Assembly (NCBI GenBank): GCA_011525625.1
Contig: WYAX01000012.1
Location: forward strand, 124,001-188,000
Length of the DNA stretch: 64,000 nt
From: Nitrospira defluvii
Lineage (GTDB): Bacteria; Nitrospirota; Nitrospiria; Nitrospirales; Nitrospiraceae
Direction: 5' to 3'
Shown: positions 45,202-59,026 of the stretch, one piece after another
How positions within the stretch are numbered: the first letter of the stretch is position 1
How the letters are laid out: each line of letters begins with the position of its first letter
Notes under the pieces: generated by a model
What the model was told of the DNA's origin: nothing
The model's input: the letters and a program-made list of their open reading frames with translations, nothing else
Database searches by the model: none
Position numbers and translations under genes: made by a program

Positions 45202-48200
45202 TTATCTCAAAATCCGGGTCATCTGGAACCGCATCGGATCGGAACGATCCCGCGTAAACCCCAGTTGTTCGTAAAACCGGAGCCAGCCGACATTGCGAAT
45301 CGACGTGCCGGTCCAGGCTGGATTGTCCGGGCCCAAATCGACACTCAGGTCGTGGCCCTGATAGGCCGCAGTCAGTTCGGCGATGGCTTTCCCGAACAGA
45401 CGATGCCCGAGCCCCAGTCCGCGATAGGCCGGGCGAACCCATCCATAGAGGCCGAGCCTGTGTCCTGTGACGGACAGGCGGGTCGCCGTCACAATCGCTA
45501 GAATTTCACCGGGGCCGACCGGGCCGGCCTGCGAGTCGAGGGCGGGCAAACGCATTTGCCAGGCGGCGAGCCGGGGCGGCCTGTCCGTCACGGCTTCCAG
45601 GGGAAGGGGACGTTCGAGGACCTGCACGAACGTCTGCGCATAGTCCGGGACGGATGCCCATTCGATGGAAAGATCCCGGAACAGGGACGACAGGTCGCTG
45701 GTCGTGCCCAGCGGTTCCAGGAGCGCGACCTGATCGATCGAGAGATTGAGGTGCTCTTCCGCGAACCGCACGAATTGCCGACTGTACATGCCGCACAGGG
45801 TGGGCCAGAACAGGCGGAAGGTGGCCGAAGCGGTCCAGCGCCGGAACAGGTTCATCCAGCCGCGGTTGAGCGCATGGCCGTGAAACTCCTCCAGCTTGAC
45901 GGCGAGGTAGACCTGTTCCATCAGCTGGATGTGCAAGTTGCAGGTGTGTAACGCCGCACGCGGGTTCGGCGCGAGGCTCCCTGGGTCCATCCCGAATACG
46001 GAACAGAGCTCCGGATAGATCTCCAGATCGTAGCGCAGCAACTCCGGGTCGTCCCGCAAGAGTCGTTCGAGGTCCTTGAGGTCATCCGTTTCGCCGAGGA
46101 AGGACTCCTGCATGCCGGGCGGGGTGGTCATCCAGTGGGAGCGCAACGCATGACAGAGGCGCGAGAACTCCTGTTCACTCCGTTGCAGCGCAGGGCGCAA
46201 CACCTGTTGGGCGACATGCTCCCCGAGGCGGCGATAGGATTCGAACTGGGCTTCGTCGAAGAACTGATCGGCAGTCGATTCATGGGGAAAGTCCGGATGG
46301 CGCGCCGCATAATCCAGCACATCCGTGGGCTCGCTGCCGGTCAGCGACGGCTTGAGGTAGACCAGCGTGCCGGCGGTGGCATTGTCATCGACCTTGTCGT
46401 ACCGGATCGTGCCGATGGCATGGTGGCGGGCGCTGGTTCCGGCGTCCGGCGACCGTTTGATCTGGTCGAGGTTGATCTCGATATCGATCCCCAGGTCGAT
46501 GCGAATCTTGCGGATGGCGTTACCGAAGTCCTCAAAGGCGAGGCGGGGATCGCAACCGGCATCCACGACGAGGATGCAGTGACAGCGGCGTCGGACCATT
46601 TCGTAGAGCCCAAGATTTTCGAAGTGCCCGCCGTCCGACAGATAGACGTAGGGATGGCAGGAATCGGTGAGCCCGAACGCTTCTGCCAGCAGCGGGCGGA
46701 TCGAGAGGGTCGGCGACGCTTGGCGGTAGGTGTCTGCGCCGGCCGGTCCGGGATTGCCCAGCCACCACCCGAGCCGAATATTGAAGAGGGCCAGGAGGAA
46801 CGTCACCGCCGAGGATGAATGGTAGCCCATGTTGGGGCTGGCGGCGGCCCCCGAAATGGCCAGGGCGGTGCCGAGCGACAAGGGTTGGCCGATGTACCGG
46901 TTGGCTCCGTACTCGTCTGAACGCCGGTAGCCGAGATTCCAACTGCCGCTGTGCAAGGGACTGATCGTAAAGGATTGGGCCTTTCGCTGTTGCCACGCCA
47001 GGTTGTCCCCCTTGACCAGGTTGAGGGCGATGTTGACCAGATGCAACGGTCCGGGGCGTTGCGTATGGCGTTGGTGTATGAAGAGATCGGCAAACCAGGC
47101 GATGGCGTCCCGTCCTGCGGCGGTGTCCGGTAACTGCAAGGCGGTGAGCCTGGCGAGGCCGGCAGGGCCGAGCCGGAGTTGCTGCGCCGCCTCACTCAAG
47201 CGTGTGCGAACCGGCGCCGGCCGCAAGTCGTGCGGGAGTTGTGCGCACAGCTGGTTGTGTTGATCCGGCGTCGGGTTCGAGAGGTGGAGGTAGTCGGCCA
47301 AGGCCGGGATGGTCGGTTGTCGCAGCTCCTGCGTATGGAACCACCGGGCGATGCGCACGTCGTCGAACCGCATGTCGCTCATGGCCGGATTGTCGAGATT
47401 GTCGAACCCGGTAAAGGGATTGAAGGTCAGGTCGCGTTCGGCCTGTACGCGGGACGCACCGAGGTACGCGCGAATGAGGCGGTTGCGATACATCGCGTGG
47501 AGGGAGAACCGGTTGATGTTGATGAAGCCGGACATCAGCAGCCCGAGGAGCAGGACGGTGACCGTGAAGCGGAACAGCAGCCATACGGGCGTCTGGTGGA
47601 GAACTTGATCGTGGCCCCACGGATCCGCCCGGATTCCGAGGCCGGCCACCAGAGGAACGGCGAGATCGTTCACGTGCCGGCCGTACTGGTGCGCGAGCAG
47701 GTCCAATTGCCAGCTCGTGCCGAGGGCCAGGGCGATGAGCACGCCGAGCATGAACAATGGAGCGGCTGCGCGAACCGCCAGGTCGGTCAGTGCGGTGCCG
47801 GCGGATCGCTCCTCCTGTTGCTGCGCGGTGGTTCGGGAGCTGAATCCCAGGAGCAAGGTGAGGAGGCCGGACAGTCCGCCGACCGACGCGGCGACCTGTG
47901 GAGTCATCCAATGGATCAAACCGGGGCCGAAGACGACAATGCCGCACAGCCCGATCCACATGATCATCGCGATCAGCATCCAGGATCCCGTGCGGCCCCA
48001 CCACTCACGATCTTGCTCTTCCGTGAACCGGCTGGCGAGGCCGATAAAGATAGTGGCGGTGAGCAGAAACAGGGCCAGGACTCCCGGTACCGCGAAGCAG
48101 GCAAACCATTCGGCAAACCGTGCGACGACGAGGTCATCCGGCAGCTTGGCCAAGGCTCCGCGCAGAAACAAGCCGCCGAGTGCGCCGGTGGCGGCCACGG

Positions 48201-49197
48201 CCAAGGTTTCCGAGAGCAACCACCGCGTCATGGCCTTGAATCGTTTGAGTGCCACGGCGGAAAAAAGCCAGCTGCCGGTGTGGAGCACGGCGCCGCCGAT
48301 CACGGCCTGGTGCACGGTGATCTGGTCGAGGGTGCCGCCGCCGTTGCGAAACCAGGCCCAGGCGGTGGTGAGGCAGCCGAGCGAGAGGATCAAGGGGGCC
48401 AGGCACGCGCGTAGAAACCACGCCTGAGTCTCCAACCTGTGCCACCAGCGGTCACGACGATATTCGCCCAGGGTGGGGCGGCAGAGGTGGAGATAGATCA
48501 GCGCCATGACCGCGAGGCCGAGTCCGACGATCAACAGTGCGGGAGTGGCCCAGTCGGGGAGCGGTGACGTTGCGGTATTCAGTTGGGTGAGGGCGATGAT
48601 CCACCGTGGTCCGAGGAGCGGGATTGCCAGGAGGGGGAGCAGGACCATCCAGTTTAGGCCCAGGTTGCGCAGGTAGATGCCCAGCAGGGTCCAAGAGTCG
48701 GCAGAGAAGAACCCGAGACGGGGGCTGAGGTAGTTGCTGTAGTTGCGAAGCCAGCGGACCGGCGGCGAGGCGTCGGCTGCGCCGGTATTCGGCGCCTTGC
48801 TCAGATCGTCTACGACCCCGTCCAAGCCGCGAGGGTGGCGATGGATCCACGCCGTCAACCAACTGCCGATATAGCCGCCGCCTGAGACGGTGGACAAATA
48901 GTCGAACTTGTCCAAGAGCTGCAGCGTGGCCAATGATTGCAGGATACCCAGCCCAAAGGTCGCGCTCCGTATTCCTCCGCCGGAAAGGCACAGGCCTGCC
49001 TGTTTCGGGTGACGCCCGTGGATGTACCGGCGGAGCTCGTCAATCAGTTCCTTGTCCAGCGTGCCGTCGGAATTGTTCACGGCTAACACCTTCACGGGAT
49101 GGTCGTCCGGGAATGGGCCATCGAGGAGTTCGGTTTCCTCAAGCAGAATATTCGCCAGCGAGAGGGGGCGATCATGCGATGGATGCGGTGTGCTCAT
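45202..49197 (-). CDS. Patatin/cPLA2-like phospholipase fused to a multi-span membrane region and a GNAT acetyltransferase
   Basis: 1331 residues. The N terminus has the lipase oxyanion loop LSGGGIRSATFG (72-83) and nucleophile S105 in STVSGGGYIG; the catalytic Asp is in YLSDGGHFENLG near residue 853. This split of Ser and Asp, and the SGGG form, resemble cytosolic PLA2 more than classic patatin. Between them lie many membrane helices (about residues 170-600). The last about 100 residues are a GNAT fold with the acetyl-CoA loop VRPAYRGLGLGHRLFG and LRFYEQLGFTR. It is probably an inner-membrane enzyme acting on lipid acyl groups. No immunity or secretion gene is adjacent, so an effector role is not supported. 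The fusion is unusual. Confidence 0.8.
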   Translation of the reverse strand: MSTPHPSHDRPLSLANILLEETELLDGPFPDDHPVKVLAVNNSDGTLDKELIDELRRYIHGRHPKQAGLCLSGGGIRSATFGLGILQSLATLQLLDKFDYLSTVSGGGYIGSWLTAWIHRHPRGLDGVVDDLSKAPNTGAADASPPVRWLRNYSNYLSPRLGFFSADSWTLLGIYLRNLGLNWMVLLPLLAIPLLGPRWIIALTQLNTATSPLPDWATPALLIVGLGLAVMALIYLHLCRPTLGEYRRDRWWHRLETQAWFLRACLAPLILSLGCLTTAWAWFRNGGGTLDQITVHQAVIGGAVLHTGSWLFSAVALKRFKAMTRWLLSETLAVAATGALGGLFLRGALAKLPDDLVVARFAEWFACFAVPGVLALFLLTATIFIGLASRFTEEQDREWWGRTGSWMLIAMIMWIGLCGIVVFGPGLIHWMTPQVAASVGGLSGLLTLLLGFSSRTTAQQQEERSAGTALTDLAVRAAAPLFMLGVLIALALGTSWQLDLLAHQYGRHVNDLAVPLVAGLGIRADPWGHDQVLHQTPVWLLFRFTVTVLLLGLLMSGFININRFSLHAMYRNRLIRAYLGASRVQAERDLTFNPFTGFDNLDNPAMSDMRFDDVRIARWFHTQELRQPTIPALADYLHLSNPTPDQHNQLCAQLPHDLRPAPVRTRLSEAAQQLRLGPAGLARLTALQLPDTAAGRDAIAWFADLFIHQRHTQRPGPLHLVNIALNLVKGDNLAWQQRKAQSFTISPLHSGSWNLGYRRSDEYGANRYIGQPLSLGTALAISGAAASPNMGYHSSSAVTFLLALFNIRLGWWLGNPGPAGADTYRQASPTLSIRPLLAEAFGLTDSCHPYVYLSDGGHFENLGLYEMVRRRCHCILVVDAGCDPRLAFEDFGNAIRKIRIDLGIDIEINLDQIKRSPDAGTSARHHAIGTIRYDKVDDNATAGTLVYLKPSLTGSEPTDVLDYAARHPDFPHESTADQFFDEAQFESYRRLGEHVAQQVLRPALQRSEQEFSRLCHALRSHWMTTPPGMQESFLGETDDLKDLERLLRDDPELLRYDLEIYPELCSVFGMDPGSLAPNPRAALHTCNLHIQLMEQVYLAVKLEEFHGHALNRGWMNLFRRWTASATFRLFWPTLCGMYSRQFVRFAEEHLNLSIDQVALLEPLGTTSDLSSLFRDLSIEWASVPDYAQTFVQVLERPLPLEAVTDRPPRLAAWQMRLPALDSQAGPVGPGEILAIVTATRLSVTGHRLGLYGWVRPAYRGLGLGHRLFGKAIAELTAAYQGHDLSVDLGPDNPAWTGTSIRNVGWLRFYEQLGFTRDRSDPMRFQMTRILR

Positions 49198-49583
49198 CGG
49201 GACTCCCGGAGAATCGGTGGAGCGGTCTGGTGTGGCCTGCGCAAGAACGGATTCCAGTCAACGATCGTACGGAAAGAAAAGGCAAGGCACATGCCCTGAG
49301 GCTGAACAGGGGCCGGTGCCGCCAAGGCCGCGAAGAGGGCACGGTTTCCGAGAGACGCGGTGAGGGGCTACGAGTGAATGCGTAGAGCGGCATGCACGCG
49401 CTTATCGGAATCGATACAGCACGTATCTCAAACGATACGCCACGGTGCCACCATTCCGGTCCGTCCGATGTTCGGCCGTCTCGCCGGCGCGAAGAGGCTG
49501 GATGAGAAGCCCGGTGCCGACGCGGTTCTGCCGCTGGGATCGGCTAAGGGTCTGACGCGCATCTCGGCAGTTGGGGGATGCCG
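49198..49583. other. Gene-free 386-bp stretch with an 18-bp palindrome
   Basis: No supported coding frame between the phospholipase fusion and the YqhA-like gene. The main visible feature is the palindrome at 49422-49439. On the minus strand it is followed by further GTATCG/CGATA-like words (49402-49416), an arrangement also seen near the 15.3-kb copy. Confidence 0.45.
49422..49439. promoter_or_regulatory. 18-bp palindrome CGTATC-N6-GATACG (second copy)
   Basis: CGTATC-TCAAAC-GATACG, perfect in both 6-bp arms, 225 bases upstream of the phospholipase-GNAT start codon. It has the same arm sequence and spacing as the site at 15315-15332, whose distance to its downstream start codon is 223 bases. 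Confidence 0.4.
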
Positions 49584-50141
49584 TCAGTGTTTCCGGTCCC
49601 GCTGCATCAGTTTGTCGGTGTAGGCCAGGAAAATCGCCGAGCCCAGGAACGTGAGGTGGATGAAAATCTTCCACTTGATGTGTTCGGGATTCTCGTTGGT
49701 CACGTCGACAAAGGCTTTCAACAGATGAATGCTGGAGATGCCGACGAGCGAAGCGGCCAGCTTAATCTTGATGGTGCCGGGATCCACATGGGTGAGCCAT
49801 TCGGGGCGGTCCGGGTGGGTTTCCAGATCGAGTTTGCTGACGAAGGTTGCGTACCCGCCGATGATGACCATGGTCAGCAGATTGGCGACCATCGTGACGT
49901 CGATCAGTGACAACACACCCAGCATGAACAGGGTTTCGGTCTCTTCCCGGAAATGGACGATCATGTGCCAGAGTTCGACAAGAAATTTCGCCGCGTAGAG
50001 CAGTTCAGCCACGATGAGCCCGCCATAGAGCGGAGCCTGAATCCAGCGGCTACCGAAGATCAGGATTTCGAAGAGCTGCTCGACGCGATGGGCGGCTGTA
50101 GGCGGTGCGGGCGGGGTATGGGATGGAGACGGATGACTCAC
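49584..50141 (-). CDS. YqhA/UPF0114 (TIGR00645-like) membrane protein
   Basis: 185 residues with about four membrane helices and the family stretches RWIQAPLYGGLIVAELLYA, VLSLIDVTMVANLLTMVIIGGYATFVS and VGISSIHLLKAF. The family is widespread in Gram-negative bacteria without an agreed function. GTG start at 50141, with AAGGAGG about 12 bases upstream. It stands alone between larger genes on the same strand. Confidence 0.85.
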   Translation of the reverse strand: MSHPSPSHTPPAPPTAAHRVEQLFEILIFGSRWIQAPLYGGLIVAELLYAAKFLVELWHMIVHFREETETLFMLGVLSLIDVTMVANLLTMVIIGGYATFVSKLDLETHPDRPEWLTHVDPGTIKIKLAASLVGISSIHLLKAFVDVTNENPEHIKWKIFIHLTFLGSAIFLAYTDKLMQRDRKH

Positions 50142-50310
50142 GCCGGTACGGACCCTCCTTGTTGAGGGCGTATCCTAGTGGGCGCGTGGGGTTCTGTCAA
50201 TCGTGAGATCGATCACCGGGTGGACGGCAAGCACGGTGGCGGCGGGCGCACAACGGCGGGCGAAGGGGAATGTGATCGCGTGAAGTCGCACGGTGGGATG
50301 CCCTGGTCGA

Positions 50311-53175
50311 CTAGGTTCCCGTAGGCGCGTTATCGGCGGCGGAGGGTTTCAGGTCTTCGGGGCTGGCATCGGGTAGCCAGTGCGCAACCTTCGCTTGGAG
50401 TTCGGCGGCGATGATCGGCTTGCTGATGAAGTCGTCCATGCCGGCCTTGAGACAGGCTTCGCGATCGCCTGCCATGGCGTTGGCGGTCATCGCGATGATG
50501 GGAAGACGCGTGCCCGGCTGTTCTTGTGAGCGAATCAACCGGGTGGTTTCGAATCCATCGAGTTCCGGCATCTGGCAGTCCATGAACACCAGCGGGTATG
50601 GATGCCGGCAGATGGCCGCCAGGGCCTCCATTCCGGTTCCTGCCAGGTCCACGCGGCACCCCAGCTTCTCGAGCATTTTGACGGCCACGCGTTGGTTGAT
50701 GGGGTTGTCGTCCACCACCAGCACGCGTTGGACCGTGCGGGCCTTCGCCTCGGTCAGGGTGTGCCGCGTGATCAACTGCGTCTTGTCTTCGTCGAGGGCT
50801 TCCCGGCTCAAGGTGAGGCGGATACAATCGGCCAGATGGCGTTCGCGAATCGGTTTGGTCAGGTATGCGGCGGCCCCTACTTCTTTCGCGAGCATGCTAT
50901 CCCCGCGTTGCCCCGAGGCCGTGAGCAGAATGACGTGGGTCTTCGCGATGGTCGGATCTTCCTTTATCATACGACAGAGTTCCAGTCCGCTCATCTCCGG
51001 CATGTGCACATCGACGATGGCGATGTCGAAGGGGGTGCCTTCCTGAGCGGCCCGCCGCAAGAGGGACAATGCCGAAGGCCCATCCACGGCGCTCTCGTGG
51101 GTCATGTTCCACGCCGACACATGGTACTGGAGCAGACTTCGATTCGTGGCATTGTCGTCGACCAAGCAGACGCGAAGCCCGCTGAGATTCTTCACAGGCA
51201 GCGGAGGTGTGACGGGGGCGGTACCGTCTTCCGGGGTTCCGAACTTCACGGTGAACGAAATGCGGGTTCCCAGGCCAGGCATCGATTGCAGCCCGATTTC
51301 CCCGTGCATCAGTTCTACCAGACGTTTGCAGATCGAGAGGCCAAGCCCCGTGCCGCCGTATTTGCGAGCCGTCGAGCTGTCGGCTTGCGAAAATGCCTGG
51401 AACATCTTCGCTTGGGCTTCCGGCGTCAGGCCGATGCCGGTATCGATGACCTCGAAGCGCAGCGTGACGGAGCCGGGGCTTTCGTCCGTCTGCATGACCT
51501 GGATTAGGACTTCGCCCTTCTCGGTAAACTTGATGGCATTGCCGACCAGGTTGGTCAGAATTTGCCTGATCCGTCCCGGATCGCCGATCACGGTGCGTGG
51601 GGTTTGGGCATCGATGAGTCCGACCAGTTCCAGCTCTCGCCCCTGCGCGGTCGGGGCCAGGATGTCCAGTGTGTCTTCGATGGTCATCCGCAGATCGAAG
51701 GGGATCTGTTCGATGGTGAACTTGCCCGCCTCAATTTTGGAGTAGTCCAAAATATCATTGATGATGCGGAGCAGCGATTCACCGGAATGTTTCAGCGTGT
51801 CGAGATATCCCTTCTGCTCAGGGGTCAATTCGGTGTCGAGCAAGAGGGTCGTCATGCCGATCACTCCGTTCATCGGGGTACGGATTTCGTGGCTCATGGT
51901 CGCCAGGAAGTCGGTCTTCGCTTGGCCCGCACGTACGGCCTGATCGCGGGCTTCCGACAACTCCCAGTTTTTCCATTCCAGATCCTGTGTCGCTTTGGAG
52001 AGCGCGTGTTCGGAACGTTTGCGTGTGGAGATATCGACGATCGAGGCGAGCGCGAGTTTGCCGGTGGGCGTATCGATCGGATTGAGGCCGAGTTCGACGG
52101 GAAACTCGTGCCCGTTTTTATGCAACCCGAATAACTCTCGTCCGGCTCCCATGACTCGTGAGGTCGGGGCGGAAAAATAGCCCGAACGCAAGGTGGGATG
52201 GGCGGCGCGAAACCGCTCGGGGATCAAGATCTCGACCGGTTGACCCAGCATTTCCTCCCGCGTGTAACCGAACATCTGTTCGACCTGTTTGTTGACCAAC
52301 GTGATCTTGCCTTGGGGGTTGATCATCAACATGCCGTTGGGTGCCGATTCCACGACTTGCTGGAACTGCGCTTCGGCCTGTTTGCGGGACGAGATATCGC
52401 GGACGATCCCGGTGAATTTCTGGGCGCCGTCGACGAGCATTTCACTCACGGCCAGTTCGATGGGGAACGAGACGCCATCGTTGCGAAGGCCGAGGACCTC
52501 GCGCCCGATGCCGATCACTTTCTTCTGGCCCGACGACAAATAATTGTGCAGGTACTGGTCGTGTTCCGTGTGGTAGGGGTCGGGCATGAGCAGTTTGACG
52601 TTCTGGCCGAGTAGTTGCTCGGGGCGGTAGCCGAACATGCGGGTCACCGCCGGATTGACGGATTCGATGATGCCACGGTTGTTGATCACGACGATGCCGT
52701 CCACGGCCGTATCGACGATCGCACGCAACCTCGCCTCGCTGCGGTGCATCGCGGCTTCGGCCTGCTTTAAATCCGAGACGTTGATATGCATGACCACGGC
52801 ACCGTAGCTCCGGTGCCCCTGCATCGGAGTCACGATCAGGCGGAACCAGCGGCGGAGGAAGGGGCTCGAGCTTTCGTATTCGTACGAGAAGGCGCGAATG
52901 GTGCCGTCCAGGATATGCCGGATGCCCTGCGCGACATGCGCGGCGTCTTCACTTGAGGTTGCCGCGTCACAGATGTGCAGGTAATTCAGTCCCACGCCGT
53001 AGGAATCGCCGACGAAGCCATTGGCCGCAGCAAACCGTTCCCAGGCTTCATTGACCGCGAGAATCGTGCCTTTCGCATCCAGCACGGCGATGTTGGCCGG
53101 CAACACGTGCAGGATGTTCGGGTCCAGCGCGAGGTCCGGCTGTCGTGGTCTGGGTCGAAGTGGGTGGACGGACAT
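50311..53175 (-). CDS. Hybrid sensor histidine kinase (3 PAS, HisKA-HATPase, 2 receivers)
   Basis: 954 residues, no membrane span. PAS at about 20-135, 145-260 and 265-380, HisKA (MSHEIRTPMNGVIGMT), HATPase (DTGIGLTPEAQAKMF, GTGLGLSICKRL) and two canonical receivers, the first with VDDNATNRS and IVDVHMPEM, the second with VDDNPINQR and FMDCQMPELDG. This is the BarA/TorS-like layout but without a C-terminal Hpt, so phosphate must pass to a separate protein. ATG 53175 has AAGGA upstream and lies 14 bases after the larger hybrid kinase gene, so the two are co-transcribed. The frame is open to 53307 but overlaps that gene. Confidence 0.92.
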   Translation of the reverse strand: MSVHPLRPRPRQPDLALDPNILHVLPANIAVLDAKGTILAVNEAWERFAAANGFVGDSYGVGLNYLHICDAATSSEDAAHVAQGIRHILDGTIRAFSYEYESSSPFLRRWFRLIVTPMQGHRSYGAVVMHINVSDLKQAEAAMHRSEARLRAIVDTAVDGIVVINNRGIIESVNPAVTRMFGYRPEQLLGQNVKLLMPDPYHTEHDQYLHNYLSSGQKKVIGIGREVLGLRNDGVSFPIELAVSEMLVDGAQKFTGIVRDISSRKQAEAQFQQVVESAPNGMLMINPQGKITLVNKQVEQMFGYTREEMLGQPVEILIPERFRAAHPTLRSGYFSAPTSRVMGAGRELFGLHKNGHEFPVELGLNPIDTPTGKLALASIVDISTRKRSEHALSKATQDLEWKNWELSEARDQAVRAGQAKTDFLATMSHEIRTPMNGVIGMTTLLLDTELTPEQKGYLDTLKHSGESLLRIINDILDYSKIEAGKFTIEQIPFDLRMTIEDTLDILAPTAQGRELELVGLIDAQTPRTVIGDPGRIRQILTNLVGNAIKFTEKGEVLIQVMQTDESPGSVTLRFEVIDTGIGLTPEAQAKMFQAFSQADSSTARKYGGTGLGLSICKRLVELMHGEIGLQSMPGLGTRISFTVKFGTPEDGTAPVTPPLPVKNLSGLRVCLVDDNATNRSLLQYHVSAWNMTHESAVDGPSALSLLRRAAQEGTPFDIAIVDVHMPEMSGLELCRMIKEDPTIAKTHVILLTASGQRGDSMLAKEVGAAAYLTKPIRERHLADCIRLTLSREALDEDKTQLITRHTLTEAKARTVQRVLVVDDNPINQRVAVKMLEKLGCRVDLAGTGMEALAAICRHPYPLVFMDCQMPELDGFETTRLIRSQEQPGTRLPIIAMTANAMAGDREACLKAGMDDFISKPIIAAELQAKVAHWLPDASPEDLKPSAADNAPTGT

Positions 53176-53189
53176 GGTGCGTTCCTTCG

Positions 53190-58022
<4,833 letters not shown>

Positions 58023-58126
58023 GCTCGAGCTGGTTCCGAGAGGGCGACGGAGCGTGTCGGTACTCTGTCGGACTCCCTGCGGGGGAACTTGAGCATGCGG
58101 CCACCGCGTCGGCGGCGATCCGTTCC

Positions 58127-58783
58127 CTACGGGATTGTCTTGAGGTAAAACGCGGCGGCTTGAGACCTCCTGGTGAGATGCAGTTTGGAATAGACATTCG
58201 CCAGATAGTTCTTGACGGTCTTGTCGCTCAATCCCAATTCGGCTGCGATTTCCTTGTTCGTCTTACCCTGTGCGATGAGGGGAAGCAGTCGTCGTTCCTG
58301 GGGTGAGAGAAGATGCCGGCCCCGTTCGGGTTCCCGATCCGCCACCTTACGGAGATAGGCGAAGGTGTGGCGGGTGACGCCCGGATCGAGGTAGGCCTGC
58401 CCCTTGGTGATGCTGCGCAACGCGTGCATCAGGGTTTCTGCGCCGGCGTCCTGCAGGACATATCCGTGGGCACCGGTGGAGACGGCGGACAGGAGGATGG
58501 CGTCGTTGAGGGTGTCGGCGAGAAACAGCAGCCGCGTGGCCGGCAAATGGGACAGGATTTCCTTGGCCGTCTCGATGCCGGTGCCGTCCTGCACGCGCAG
58601 ATCGACGATGACGATGTCCGGCTTGTGTTGAAGCAACAGCGGGAGCGCCTCGGCTCCTGACGGCGCTTCTCCGACGATGCGAAAATCGAGGACGGAATTC
58701 AGGAGGGTCCGCATGCCGACCCTGACCAGTTCCTGCGGGTTGATGACAAACACCCTGGTGGGGGTGTGTTCTAGTTCGTTCAT
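58127..58783 (-). CDS. Atypical LuxR/NarL-family response regulator
   Basis: 218 residues from ATG 58783. The C-terminal helix-turn-helix is standard (LSPQERRLLPLIAQGKTNKEIAAELGLSDKTVKNYLANVYSKL). The receiver is not: the metal-binding acidic pair is replaced by VINPQELVR and the conserved Lys by Gln (YVLQDAG), although an Asp remains at the phosphoacceptor position (IVIVDLRVQDG). Phosphorylation-independent control is therefore likely. It begins the run of two hybrid kinase genes, 104 bases before the larger one. Close in sequence to the regulator at 44.0-44.7 kb, which keeps the canonical residues. Confidence 0.85.
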   Translation of the reverse strand: MNELEHTPTRVFVINPQELVRVGMRTLLNSVLDFRIVGEAPSGAEALPLLLQHKPDIVIVDLRVQDGTGIETAKEILSHLPATRLLFLADTLNDAILLSAVSTGAHGYVLQDAGAETLMHALRSITKGQAYLDPGVTRHTFAYLRKVADREPERGRHLLSPQERRLLPLIAQGKTNKEIAAELGLSDKTVKNYLANVYSKLHLTRRSQAAAFYLKTIP

Positions 58784-59026
58784 GTTCGACTCTCTGCTAA
58801 ATGTGGATGGATGCCTTGTCATTGTTGTGTGTGTCTGCGCCGATGCGCCGGGTCCCCTTCGATAATCATGACGAGGCGCGTGAAGAGCAGTTGTCCCCAG
58901 GGTCGAGTCGATCTGCGTTCGGTCACGAACGGTCGCGATGCGGCTTCGCCTTGCTGCGACGGAACCGCATCGGTCGACGGGCTGGTCATGGCCATGGTCC
59001 TGCGAGGATGGTGGCGCATGATGCGT

